Below, piece by piece: positions 1 through 10,677 of a DNA stretch of 64,000 nucleotides. The stretch lies in the NCBI GenBank assembly GCA_002104985.1, contig MCGO01000002.1:310001-374000 (forward strand). The letters run 5' to 3'. The notes beneath the pieces were generated by a model. The model did no database searches. It saw only the letters and a list, made by a program, of their open reading frames with translations, and was not told the DNA's origin. Position numbers and translations under genes: made by a program. This DNA comes from Rhizoclosmatium globosum. Taxonomy: Eukaryota; Chytridiomycota; Chytridiomycetes; Chytridiales; Chytriomycetaceae. Position 1 is the first letter of the stretch. Each line of letters starts with the position of its first letter.

Positions 1-1
1 C

Positions 2-487
2 AACCCACTCCACAACAAGACCCAGACTAACACTCTCCGTGGAACTCTCACTGTTTACTTGATCGCCATCTCAATCTGGATTCTCATTAACCTCATCATC
101 TCCTTCCTTGGAGTTGCCTTCGTTGGTGCCTGGATCGGTATCATCTTGGCTATCTTCTCCCTTGCCATCAACGGCTTGATGTTCTACGCCATCCAGCCAG
201 ACCGTTTGGTCCCAATCTGGATGGACGTGTTTGCTTACTTCTACATGGTTCGTGCTGCCATCGACATCATCCTCACCATCTGGCTCGCAGCCGTTACTTT
301 CCAATTTTTCGCTGGAATTGCCGTCTTCTCCATCATCATCACTGGTATTGAGGTTGCTGTCATCTACTTCATGGTGAAGCACTCCTTCGTCTACAGAGCC
401 TACGCTCTTGAGGTTCGCAAGAAGCTCTCTGGCCAGGCCCCAACTAATGTCATTGCCGTTGAGACTGCTGTCGCTGCTGCTGTGTAA
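2..487 (+). CDS. Four-transmembrane protein, 5' end cut by window edge
   Basis: The reading frame is open from base 2 to the stop at 485-487, so the N-terminus lies outside the window. About 160 residues remain. Four hydrophobic segments of membrane-span length are visible, followed by a basic segment (YRAYALEVRKK) and an Ala/Val-rich tail, which suggests an integral membrane protein with a cytosolic C-terminus. It is closely similar along its whole visible length to the gene at 1116-1769, including the NPxHNKTQTNTLRG segment before the first span, so the two are tandem duplicates. I do not recognise the family: the topology recalls MARVEL/SCAMP-type tetraspan proteins, but the SCAMP signature is not seen. 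From 488 to about 795 I see only AT-rich spacer. Confidence 0.75.
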   Translation, partial: NPLHNKTQTNTLRGTLTVYLIAISIWILINLIISFLGVAFVGAWIGIILAIFSLAINGLMFYAIQPDRLVPIWMDVFAYFYMVRAAIDIILTIWLAAVTFQFFAGIAVFSIIITGIEVAVIYFMVKHSFVYRAYALEVRKKLSGQAPTNVIAVETAVAAAV

Positions 488-794
488 GGTCCAAGTGAAC
501 CAAGTTAGAAATTTTTAGAATATTGATACTTCATAAATAAATTGCAGTCTGCTGCTGCATTTGTAGTAACCTCATTGTCAGTCAAATAAATTTGTAACTT
601 GCCTCAATCATTTTATCTTTTTTAATGAGATTTATAGTTGTTCCTATAAAATATAATACAATTTTGTGAGAAAAAAGATGTTCTCGAGTTAACGTTTGCA
701 GTCTAGTGAAACTGCTTTTGTTTGTTTGTTATCAAAGCAATCTCCTAAAGAACTAACGAGAGGCTGTATCTGAGCCTATTATCAAACTTAAGTG

Positions 795-1045
795 CGACAC
801 TGAACAAGTCCTTCTTGACCTCACTATCTCCTTCTTTACAGCTACCTTCGTGGGGTTGTGGAACATCATTTAATTTGGATGACTGTTTTTGTGTCGCTCG
901 TGCCGTCGTTGATGTCACACTTACCATTTGCGAGCTTAAAAGCAAATCGACTCACTGGTTGTTATCGGGTTGCGTTTAAGATGCATTAATTGCATTCTCT
1001 TGAGGGTTGATTTGATTGTGGTAAGTGTTCGTCTTTCGTCATCAA
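795..1045 (+). pseudogene. Decayed third copy of the four-TM gene
   Basis: Between the two intact copies lies sequence that aligns at nucleotide level with parts of the 1116-1769 gene. Positions about 805-855 resemble its first span (1363-1430). Positions about 855-920 resemble the ATTTGGATGACTGTTTTTG region (1498 onward). Positions about 970-1040 resemble the fourth span. The middle of the gene is deleted, and stops and frame changes interrupt every frame, so no protein can be made. This is a genuine relic, unlike the many single-base frame breaks elsewhere in the window. It shows that the locus once held at least three tandem copies. Confidence 0.7.
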
Positions 1046-1115
1046 TCAAATCGAAATTTTGAAGCAACATCAGCACACCCCCCAAATTTTCAGTGCGCAT
1101 TATCTTTCCAATTAA

Positions 1116-1769
1116 ATGTCTGCTCTCTCAGCCCCCTCCAAAACCGTTGCCACTCCAGTTGCAGTTCAGGCTGCAGCAACCGCTCCAACTGCCGTCCCAG
1201 CGACTGGTAGCCCAATTAACGCCTTTGGATCCCTTCCAGTCAACTGGCAAACTGCTGAGGGTCTCCCACAAGAGCCAACCATGAATCCGTTCCACAACAA
1301 GACTCAAACCAACACTCTCCGTGGAGCCATCACTGTTTACCTGATTGCCATCTCTATCTGGATCCTTATTGAACTCGTCATCTCCTTCTTTGGAGCTGCC
1401 TTTGTTGGTTCGTGGATTGGTGTCATTTTGTACATCATTTCCCTTGTCATCAATGCTTTGATGTTCTACGCTATCCAGCCAGAGCGCTTGATCCCGATTT
1501 GGATGACTGTTTTTGCGTTCTTCTATATCGCTCGTGCGATAATTGATGTCGCACTTGCCATTTACATTTTAGTCGTTACCCCAAGTTTCTTTCTTGGAGC
1601 CGTTTTGTTCGAGGCTTGTATCACTGCGCTTGAGGTCACTGTCTTCTACTTTATGGTCAAGCGCTCTTTGACCTACAGAGCTTATGCCCTTGAAGTCCGT
1701 CAGAAGCTGTCTAGCCAGGGTCCAACCAATGTCATTGCCACCGAAACGGCTATCGCTGCCTCTGTTTAA
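1116..1769 (+). CDS. Four-transmembrane protein, full-length tandem copy
   Basis: This single-exon gene encodes 217 residues from ATG 1116. A low-complexity Ala/Pro/Thr/Val N-terminus of about 50 residues is followed by an NPF tripeptide (EPTMNPFHNKTQ) and then four hydrophobic spans at roughly residues 70-95, 98-122, 128-155 and 158-182. It ends with a basic YRAYALEVRQKL segment and a short Ala/Val-rich tail. NPF motifs are known EH-domain ligands in endocytic proteins, so a vesicle-membrane role is possible, but that is inference. The gene is nearly identical in plan to the partial copy at 2-487. The C-terminal R-x-Y-A-x-x-V-R pattern recurs in the minus-strand membrane proteins at 38.9-40.2 kb. 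The molecular function is unknown. Confidence 0.8.
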   Translation: MSALSAPSKTVATPVAVQAAATAPTAVPATGSPINAFGSLPVNWQTAEGLPQEPTMNPFHNKTQTNTLRGAITVYLIAISIWILIELVISFFGAAFVGSWIGVILYIISLVINALMFYAIQPERLIPIWMTVFAFFYIARAIIDVALAIYILVVTPSFFLGAVLFEACITALEVTVFYFMVKRSLTYRAYALEVRQKLSSQGPTNVIATETAIAASV

Positions 1770-1834
1770 GTTTTGATTCTTCTTCAATGTACACAGACAT
1801 ATATAAAATACTACTATCAAATACATTTCCCAAT

Positions 1835-4673
1835 TTATATTGATATATTGACAAGTTTACCCTTGTTTTGGAACTTCCAACGAATCTTTGCTTCCAACAA
1901 TACTGTTGGCTCCACTCCCTTGTCCTGTAGCACTCCCCAGACTCGAATTACTTGCCAAATGTTCTCTGGAAGTACTTGTAGATCTTCCTGATGTCGGTGA
2001 GAGAGCGTGCTTGAACTTTCCAGCTGCACGCATACAACCCATGGATTGAATGCAGTGACGGCACGATTAAGATCATCTGGTGTGATTTCTGTGACCATTT
2101 TGTGACAGTTTTCGGCTTTTGTTGGAGTCAGTGGACGGGTATTGTCCTCTGTTATCCAAGCATGGTCCTGTCAGAAATACGAAGTTACATTCACGACTTT
2201 GGCAATCTAATAAATACCCTGATATCATCAACAGAGATTCGGAAAATAGGATCCTTATTCAGACTAATGGATTTTGATTAAGAACTACTTTGCAGCAGAC
2301 AGGCACTCACAGTTTACCCAGCAAGTCTGCAAGGTTCGCCGAAAACGACTGGTTACTGAGATCAGGCCTAATAAAATCACTGAGATCATGTCACACAGTA
2401 AGAGCCACATACGCTGAATTTTTGATATCCTCGTATAAATCCCAAAGCGAGGCGCCTTTGAAAGGCAAGCGACCAGTCGTGAAACAGTACAAAGTTACGC
2501 CCATCGCCCAAACATCCACAGCTTTCGCTGAAATTTCGCCATGACCAGGAGTACATAGTTCTGGAGAAAAGAAGGCTGCCGTTCCTTCTGCCTTTCTTGT
2601 CTTGTCGCTCCCCTTCGCAAAGATTTCAGAGACACCAAAGTCAACGATTTTGAGGACATTGTCGTGGGACACGAGCAAGTTGTCGGGTTTGATATCTGTG
2701 GCAACAAAGATTAATTCGACTGTTACCCTAATGTCAGGGAAACAGTACCTCTGTGAGCAATTTCATGTTCGTGCACTGTAAGAAGACTTGTCAGTAATTT
2801 GTACGTGCTCCTTGATCGAATTATCCATCACACAAGACTCTTCACTCTCTTTCTCACTCTTCTTAATCAGTACTCATCGCTCGTTCCTCGCACTCTCCAA
2901 TCTTCGCTTGTCCCTCGCCCTCCAGGCAATTCAACTCATTTACTCCCATACTTACAATATTCAATCCCCAGAATCAACAGCCTGAAATAAAACCGTGCAT
3001 CAGTTTCGAACTTGACTCCATCAAACTCTTCTTAGTCAGTACTCATCGCTCGTCCTCGCACTCTCTACTTTTCGCTCGTCCTCGCACTCCAGGCAATTCA
3101 ACTCATTTACTCCCATACTTACAATATTCAATCCCAGAATCAACAGCCTGAAATAAAACCGTGCATCAGTTTCGAACTTGACTCCATCAACTCTTCTTAG
3201 TCAGTACTCATCGCTCGTCCCTCGCACTCTCTACTTTCGCTCGTTCCTCGCACTCCAGGCAATTCAACTCATTTACTCCTATACTTACAATATTCAATCC
3301 CCAGAATCAACTGCCTGAAATAAAACCGTGCATCAGCTTCAGACATGGCAGGCACAGACCCTTCCAACTTGACTTCCATGACCGGCCCCTTCTCCAACAA
3401 CTCATACACCATATAAATCTTTTTGTCTGCAGAATTATGAAGCACTTCGTAGAGACGGACAATATTTGGGTGCACGAGTTTCTTCATGATTGCAATTTCT
3501 TCACGAACGAGGTTCATGGGATCGTTTTCATCGGGGGGAGTGATAGTTGCTGGGACGGGGGCGGATGCGGAAGGAACGGGAGGAGGGCGGGACGGCGAGT
3601 TTGAACGCGATATGGAGGTGGAAGGTGTTGGGGATGGTGTGACGGATAGACTGGCTCTGCCGGGGGCTGGAGGTGCGTTTGAAGCATTTAAGGCTTCGTG
3701 ACTGTGAGCGAGGCTGGGTGTGTTTGATAGTTTTCGGCGACTGCCGCTGACACCTCTGAATCCTGCACGGAACGCAGGGGTGAATGAGTGGCCTGAGGCA
3801 TATGCTGCGGTGGCGATATTGTCCACAATGGTGGGGGTGGTTGCTGCGGATGACGTAAGGGCAGGGGTCGTGACTGGACTCGTTACGCTTTCTTTGTTGA
3901 GAATTGAATTCGAGTTCAATGATTCATGGCTGGTAATGGGGCTCGGAGTATTTGAAGGAGTTGGAGTTTTGCGCTGCACACCACGGAAATTGGGGAAGCG
4001 GAAAAATGGCTGTTGTGAGGTAGTTTGTACCATAACAGGTGGAGCTTGAGGTTGAGGTTCGGGTTGCGATTGTGGTTGGGGTGGTTGAGGTTGAGTGGGG
4101 GCAGGATCCACGACAGCAGTCGCATCCGAGTTTCGTCTACTGTCGCCATTCAGGGCACTCAGGGCATCGTGGCTCGTTGTCGGACTTGGGCCATTTGAGG
4201 GCGTTGGAGTTCTGCGGCCGACGCCCCTGAACATGCCGCCCTTGAAACCGCCTCTGAAGTTCGGATCGGCGGTCTTCGAATTCGACGACGGCGGCCCGAG
4301 CGAGGCCATTTGGCGCTGGCGACGCAGCTTCTTTTCATCGAGCACTTTGATTGCGACGCGGCGGTTTCCGTTGCGCGTGTCGACTGCGATTAGAACCTGG
4401 TTGGGTTGTTGTTGGGTTGGATAAGGAGTAACAGTGAGAGCAAGACGCGGATTAGCCAGTATCAAAACAAAGAACGAACAGAGTACTACGCACTGTTCCG
4501 TACGAGCCCTTTCCCAATTCACGTCCAAGTTCGTATTGGTCGTTCAAAAGATTCGCCGACACGTTGGCCTCGCGCGTCTCCTGAACACCACCTCCTTCTT
4601 TGGTACTACTTTGAATGTACACGATGGTATCTCCGTCGACCGGCGACGAGAGCTCTGGCGGGGACTGGGACAT
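1835..4673 (-). CDS. CaMKK/Ssp1-type serine/threonine kinase (SNF1/AMPK-activating kinase)
   Basis: The start at 4673 (MSQSPPEL) leads to the glycine loop GKGSYGTVLIAVD, joined across an intron at 4397-4493. The family signature is clear: GPVMEV, ARFYF, IEYLHEHEIAHRDIKPDNLL, KAVDVWAMGVTLYCF, a C-terminal DHAWITEDN and an ENCHKMVTEITPDDL segment, matching the CaMKK group. Yeast Sak1/Tos3/Elm1 and fission yeast Ssp1 are the fungal upstream kinases of SNF1/AMPK. The RP insert after the lysine strand, about 20-25 residues in animal CaMKK, is expanded to roughly 250 low-complexity residues here. Further introns are read at 2776-3288 (containing a triplicated repeat), 2696-2748, and three more between about 2100 and 2400. 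A 27-nt exon (2749-2775) carries the residues just before HRD. The frame is intact throughout. Confidence 0.88.
2857..3385 (+). repeat. Three tandem units of about 167 bp across a kinase exon-intron junction
   Basis: Three direct repeats run 2857-3025, 3026-3190 and 3191 to about 3385. Each begins with a CTCTTCTTA(A/G)TCAGTACTC segment and ends with the stretch that, on the minus strand, encodes ADARFYF...LILGIEY of the kinase plus its GTAAGTAT donor. Only the 3191-3385 unit is in the coding exon. The other two lie inside the following intron and lengthen it to 513 nt, against about 50-100 nt for its neighbours. Units 1 and 2 share a deletion of about 25 bp near their end relative to unit 3. 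Confidence 0.85.
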
Positions 4674-4736
4674 GTCTTCTTTCTTAACTCTTGGTGGATA
4701 GATCAAGGTAAGAAAAAGTGCCGTGGAAAAAGAGTG

Positions 4737-7700
4737 ATGGACCAAGACCTCGCCCAGGAACTGACAAAGGTCTACACCCACATCGATCGAAATGAGTACA
4801 AAGGCGGTGCTGATGGAAAGATCCACAACATGGAAGTCATGCCCTGCATGTGCTCCTACCAACACGGTACCGGTCTTTGTCAAAGATACTGAAAGCTTTG
4901 CTAACCGTCTCTGTCTATCCTACAACAAAACAAAAGGCGATGATCCCGAGACGGCGTGTGGAGAATCTTCAGATTGTATCAATAGGTGTGGCATTTTTGG
5001 AAGAGGGGAATTGGCCGTGTGGTGGTTATGTGCGGGACAACCTCTGACTCTCTGCTTTTCACACAGAGCCCTGTTCCTAGAGTGCTCTCCTGAAGACTGC
5101 CCATGTGGATACAATTGTCTGAACGGAAGGTACTCATCTCGTGTGGTTTTGGAGGGACAGTGACGGGACAAAGGTGGTCTAAACTGTTGAATGTGTGTCC
5201 CTACTTCAGGTTCAGTAATAGGCAATACGCTCCCATCGAGGTCATCAAGACTGAGCTGAAGGATATGGACTCAAAGCTACGAAACCACTGAAGAAGTACG
5301 TGAACACCCCCCATTCCCAGCCCCTCGTCTGTCGACATTGAAGATGTGAAATACCCCGCCATAAACTACGCACAACTCTTCCACCATCTATCTCAACTCA
5401 TGATACTCAAATACCCCGACAAACAGAGGACAATTCGTCATTGAATACTGCGGAGAAGTCATCACACAGCAAATGTTCATCAAACGAGTACGAGACTACA
5501 GTCAGCAAGGCGCCAAACATTTCTATTTCATGAGCATCAAATCAGATGAGGTGAAAGCCCGTTTGTCTTCTCCCACCAAAAACTAATGCCAAACACAAAA
5601 CAAACAAGGTAATTGACGCATACAAAAAGGGAAACATTGCTCGCTTCATGAACCACAGCTGTGTACCTAACTGTGAACTTCAAAAATGGGTTGTTGGAAA
5701 CCAAATTCGAATGGGATTCTTTACTGTCTCGGATGTGGAGGCGGGTACTGAACTGACGTTTGACTACAAATTTGAACGATATGGGTGCGTTAACCAGTTT
5801 ATATCTCCACTGCTCTTATTCACACTTTGTCGAATACACAGTGCGGAACCTCAAATTTGCTATTGTGGACATTCGGCTTGTAAAGGAATCATTGGAGGGC
5901 AGCAGAAGCAGATTGCTAATTTGAATGGAAACGGAGGAGGTGAACTGATTCAGTCAAAAAATGAATTGAACTCACGCCCTTTCCCTATAGATGATGACGA
6001 TGAGATTGACGAGGAGGAGGCGAAACTGAGTGCAAAGCCGAAACGAGGGAGGAGTGTGGGGATGGATGAAGATGATTACGAGTCTTCACAGAGGGTATGT
6101 TGTTTTCCCCGTGTCGTGGGCCTTTGGTTTTTGACGACTTTGTGTTGTAGGAGGAGCGCGGTCTTCAAACAGTTGAAGCCGTGCAATCATTTGTTAAATT
6201 AATGCTGTATTCAACGTCCAAAACAACTAAATTAATTCGACTGCTTCAAAAGCTTGAGGTAACGATGGTTATAGAACCTCAGCTATACTAAATTCCTTGC
6301 ATTGACAGGCAACAACCAATGTATCAATACAAAAAAAGTTCCTTCAGTACCACGGTTTTTCCGTCCTCAAATCATGTCTTGCGCAATATTGTAAATCAAA
6401 CGTATCTATTTGTTTTCAGGTTTGTGAAAGCAGATTTCGTTGAATGCGATCATAACCGTCTTGCAGACTCTACGAATTCTCAAAAATATGCCGCCCGTTT
6501 CTAGAAATATGATTGTGGATAGTCGAATTGAAGATGTGGTCTCTAAAATGGCCGATCCCGAGAATTCGGCAGCAGTTGTTGCAGAGAGTGCAAAAGAGGT
6601 GAGATTTGGAATAGTTTAACAAGGAAGACTGACACATCAAAATAGCTATTGGAAACGTGGGGACAGTATCCGACGGTGTATAGAATTCCAAAGAAAGTGG
6701 TGAGGAGTTTGTAATGTCAAGACCAAGGTTTTTATTCCGATCATATAGACTCAACCCTCAGGCACATCTGTAACAGAACCCAACAACGAAACTAAGAACA
6801 GCAATCTGAAACGATCCCCGGACGCTCAATCCGACTCAAACAACAGCCAACCACAACCCGGCCCAACAGCGGCCGACCTCTTCACCAAGCGCAGTAGATA
6901 CGAACCACCTCGATCAAATTCATCTTCTAGTGACGACGTCTCATCATCCGCACCATCACGCTTCGATTACATCAACCGAACCTCCTCAAACTCATCCCTC
7001 CCTCCACGACCGTCCCCTCTCATCAACCAATTCACCCGACATAACACGGGAAGTCCACGACCTCCCGGCGGATACACAAATAGCCCTCGCGGCGCAGGCG
7101 GGGGTGGCGGAGAGGGACAAAGCCGCGTCGTTGAATCCGTTCTTGACACGCTTCCGAAGGGATGGAAAGTCAATAAAACGGAGGAAGGGCGGTTGTATTA
7201 CTATAACCATGATTTGGGCCTGTCAAGGTGGGATTTCCCGAGGGATTCCGCTGCTGGTAGCGGTAGTGGTGGTGTTGCGGAGAGTAGTCCTGACGGAACT
7301 GTAGCGTCTATGGGGAGTAGTTCTGCTTCTGCTGCGGTTGTACCTGAAGTGCGGGTTCGGAGTAGTATGATTGAAGGGTTGGATGAAGCTGCGATTGAAG
7401 CTATTGTGCAGAAAGTGAATACAGGTGGGTTCGCGAAGAGTCCTGTTGATGAAGAGGCGAGTTTGAAGGCGTTACGTGGTTTGGTGAGTCTTTGTTTGGG
7501 TGTGAATGTAGATAATTGGTTACTAACTTCGTACTTTGTAGATTTCGGAACTAGTTGTCAAAACGTTGAGTAGGTATAAGGAAACTCTAGGAAGTGAAAA
7601 GTTTAAGCATGTTGCGCGGAAGGTTTGTGTTGTTGTTGGATTTTGAACAGCAATAGTACTGAGTATCACATTTCATTAGTGTACGCACGACATTTTGGAA

Positions 7701-7878
7701 CGCGAAATCAGGCACAAGACTCAGAATAATCACAAGAATGGGTTGAGTGATGAAACAAAGGTTGTGATGAAAAAGGCTGCTCATGTAAGTATTCTCCCTG
7801 TTTTATTAGCCGCAAGGACTTAAACAATTCATTTAGAAATACTTCAAGTCATATATGGAAGCGGCAAAGAAAAAATAG
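4737..7878 (+). CDS. SET2: SET2 histone H3 lysine-36 methyltransferase
   Basis: A multi-exon gene from ATG 4737 (MDQDLAQEL) to the TAG at 7876. Domains in order: an AWS Cys cluster (MPCMCSYQHG; ACGESSDCINR; CSPEDCPCGYNCLNGR; about 4830-5130); SET (FVIEYCGEVI, RFMNHSCVPNCE, TELTFDYKFERYG; about 5210-5790); post-SET (CYCGHSACKG, about 5850); a low-complexity linker; a WW domain (LPKGWKVN...RLYYYNHDLGLSRWDFP, 7150-7240); and a C-terminal helical region ending at 7878 that fits the SRI domain, which binds phosphorylated RNA polymerase II CTD. This is the complete Set2 architecture, so a role in cotranscriptional H3K36 methylation is secure. One frame break is visible near 5259, where ELKGYGLKA needs one extra base. 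The start is 63 bp from the divergent kinase gene. Confidence 0.93.
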
Positions 7879-8066
7879 TTCTTCAGTAGTTTGATATTTA
7901 ACTAACAACGCTTTCTTGGACTCTTTCCCTTTTCAATCATGTGAAATAGAAATGTCTCTTTTTAACTCTCTGACCATCCTGTTCTACATTGTTATTCATG
8001 TTTCTATCTCTTTTTTTTCTTTTTGCTCAACCTTTCCAACACCAACCAAACCAACCATTCACTGGA

Positions 8067-9571
8067 ATGAAATTCGAAGCCCAGAAAACTCCGTCTCACC
8101 CACCAATCTGTGCGACGTTCGTGGATGATCTCAGTGGAATCAATGATGCGAGCTTCCAGGCCTTCACAACAATTCCTGTGCCTGCTAGCTCAGGACTTGC
8201 TCAAAACACCACGGATCGTATTGTCGTAGCTGGACTTGATCGTGTTGAACTTCGAGCTGATACTAGAGAGGCGCCAGCTCCACTTGTTCGGTAAGCATCC
8301 AACATCCCACAACTTGGAGGATTGTTGTGTACCGAAACACAGTAGTTCACACGGATATAGAGCCAGTTACTTATGCAATTTACTCAAAAATAGTTACGTT
8401 GTGGGAGTCGTCGATAAGGCGGCTGGAACTGTAAAGTTCACTGAAGCTCCTCAATTGAGATTCAAGACTGTCGTCAAAGCTCGATCGCAGTTCAAGCCTT
8501 CTCAGATTGGAGCCAAAGTATGCAGTTTTAACGTTTCGTTTTGTTGAGCTGTTGTATTGACGTTTGGTATCGCTGTTTAGAACACACTCGCCAGACACAT
8601 TCTTGGAGAGACATTTGGAACTGTCAAGAGAAAGAAGGCTATTGCTGCTCAGGAACGTAACAAGGTTAAGGTGGACAGTTTGGTCAGTGCTGAGCAGGTG
8701 CTCAAGAACGTTATTGATGATTCTGAGACGTTGTTGCCAAGTCTTGGTTTGTACTTCTTTGACCAAATATTTCAGCAATTAACGAGATTTTAGAATCTAT
8801 TAAGGAGGAGCAAGACGCGTACAGAATCATCCCTCCTTTCAACATCAACGTGAGTCTCAAACCTTGGATGAAACTTTCTCCTTATGCTGAGAATATCCCT
8901 AGGCAACCACTCCTGCAGATGTATACAAATTAGAATCTATTATGACTGCTTCGGAATTGAAATCTATTGACGTTGGATTTATTCTGGAAATGAAGTTTAA
9001 GGAGGATTTGAAGGCTGAGTTGGATAAGGTTTATCCATCTTCTTGGGTGTTCACCAAGGTCTTTGAAGCCCTGCAAACCAATCAAGACAAAGCCAAGATC
9101 CAAAAAGTGAGTGCTTCGTTTTTTTTTGTTTTGTTTTGAATCGAACAACTGATTGTCGATTAGTACATTTACATTCTGTTCATGATGAAATTCTTAACCG
9201 CCACTCGTGGAGCCTTGAAGAAAGGAACACCATTACCACCATACGTTGCCCCTCAAATCACTGCCTCGATGCTCGACAAATTTACTGAACAACAGCAAGA
9301 CGGCGCTTTCGTCAACACTGCCTTCTCTGACCGCCACAAAGACAAACTTCGATCATATATCATGTGTGCGATTCTATTGGTGGATGGATTCCGGTTGGAC
9401 GTTGATATGTTGGCAAGTGATTTGAAGATCAGTGCTCAAAAGGTCTCTACCGCTTGTAGAGAGCTTGGATGTGCTATTGATATTTCCAAGAAGGGAAGTG
9501 TGGAAAAGAAGATGGCTAAATTGGTGACACCGCTGAAATTCCCTGTCAAGACTAACGGTGCCAAACGTTAA
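8067..9571 (+). CDS. RPA49: RNA polymerase I subunit A49
   Basis: Six exons splice cleanly: 8067-8290, 8394-8517, 8581-8746, 8794-8849, 8903-9106 and 9164-9571, with no frame breaks. The protein of about 390 residues has the A49/POLR1E layout: an N-terminal beta-rich dimerisation half, a central ARHILGETFGTVKRKKAI segment characteristic of the family, and a C-terminal tandem winged-helix half ending in KFPVKTNGAKR. A49 with A34.5 forms the TFIIF/TFIIE-like heterodimer of Pol I and supports rRNA transcription in the nucleolus. I chose ATG 8067 because upstream in-frame codons lie in a pyrimidine-rich leader and the A49 homology begins just after it. Confidence 0.9.
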
Positions 9572-9642
9572 GAATAATGCACTTCTTTTTAATGGAGAAT
9601 AAAGTTTGTTGAATTGTGTCACTTGGTAATACCGTCCAACGA

Positions 9643-9955
9643 TTACTTCAAATGAACCGCGTCGATCATACATCCAAACACCGCTCGCGCTTCTAAATCC
9701 TTTCTCGCAACAAGTTTGCCTTTGTCTTCGTTATCACAGTGCTCATATAACTCTGATGTTCCAACCAACGACACAACTGTTAGCAGAAGGCACCACGTAA
9801 TGGTGAATTTCACAGGAAGATCAACGTATGCTCAGTAGTCTCATGACAGTATTCTTCCCTTTCGTCTGTGCAACTTGGACGATATAGTCTTTTCCCATCC
9901 TTTAACAACATGAACGCGCCACAATCAGAGGTGTTGGTGAGGACACAAGAATCAT
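9643..9955 (-). CDS. Possible small single-pass membrane protein
   Basis: On the minus strand, downstream of and convergent with RPA49, coding-like sequence runs from about 9955 (or further up, about 10010) to a TAA at 9643. It holds a Cys-containing N-terminal part (SDCGAFMLLKDGKRLYR), one strongly hydrophobic span (FTITWCLLLTVVSLVG) and an acidic/basic tail (SELYEHCDNEDKGK). Two single-base frame adjustments are needed, at about 9935 and 9818, as in many genes here. No family is recognised. The span plus conserved-looking Cys spacing make a real gene plausible, but this could be chance. Confidence 0.3.
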
Positions 9956-10677
9956 AGCACCATCAGAACGTTTCGGACGCACTGAATTGAGACGGGCATC
10001 AGCAAAAACTTAGATATAAAAGTAACAATATCTTTCACAAGTGGAAAATATAAACTTCTGATGGAACTCGGAGATTCGGCAAAATGATATGGTTACTCCA
10101 AAAAGAAATAAATCGAAGGAAGTTTCGCTGAAATGTAAATTACGTAAATTATGATATTGTTCAAATGAGGGTTCTTGATCTCCAATTTTTTCGTATTCGA
10201 CAAAACAACCCTTTCTTTTCCTTTCTTTGTCATGACTGCTTTCTTTCCAAAAATGAGATTACTCTCAGAGTGTGGATTACTCTTGTTCACCTGCAACTTA
10301 TCAAATGTTGATGCTTTGGATTCTTATTCCTCATGCTCATATCAACTGCTATCCTTCCTTCTTTGAACTATTATAGTAAACAAAGCAGTAGGTCCAAGTA
10401 TCGGGCTGAGCTTCCAGTATGAGACAATTGCGTGTGTATTTTCATGTTCTCAGCGCTCTTCTCGCTTCTTATTGTTGAGCCCAACTAATCCCTCTTCATC
10501 CGCGTTTACTTTCATTTCAATACGTGGTTTGTTTATTGCCTTTTGGTGGGAAAGGAAAGGGCAAGAAATGAGGGTTTTTCAAACGGTGATTGGACGAACA
10601 GCTTGACAAGAAATCAGGGGCAACCTTGTCTTAAACTTAAAAGAAACAGAGTTCCACTGTGGACCCTTTTGATATAT
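9956..10677. other. Intergenic region, no gene seen
   Basis: The region is AT-rich with only short unsupported open frames. Just before the zinc-finger start lies a TTTTGATATATATG stretch at about 10667-10680 that could serve as a TATA element if translation begins at one of the later ATG codons. No tRNA, repeat or other structure is evident. Confidence 0.5.

Noticed and set aside
71..382. Acidic minus-strand open frame
   Set aside because: Antisense of the hydrophobic four-TM gene; Asp/Glu/Asn richness is the expected complement of Val/Ile/Leu codons.
3486..4424. Long plus-strand open frames opposite the kinase gene
   Set aside because: They are shadows of the low-complexity, GC-rich RP insert on the minus strand and carry no recognisable domain.
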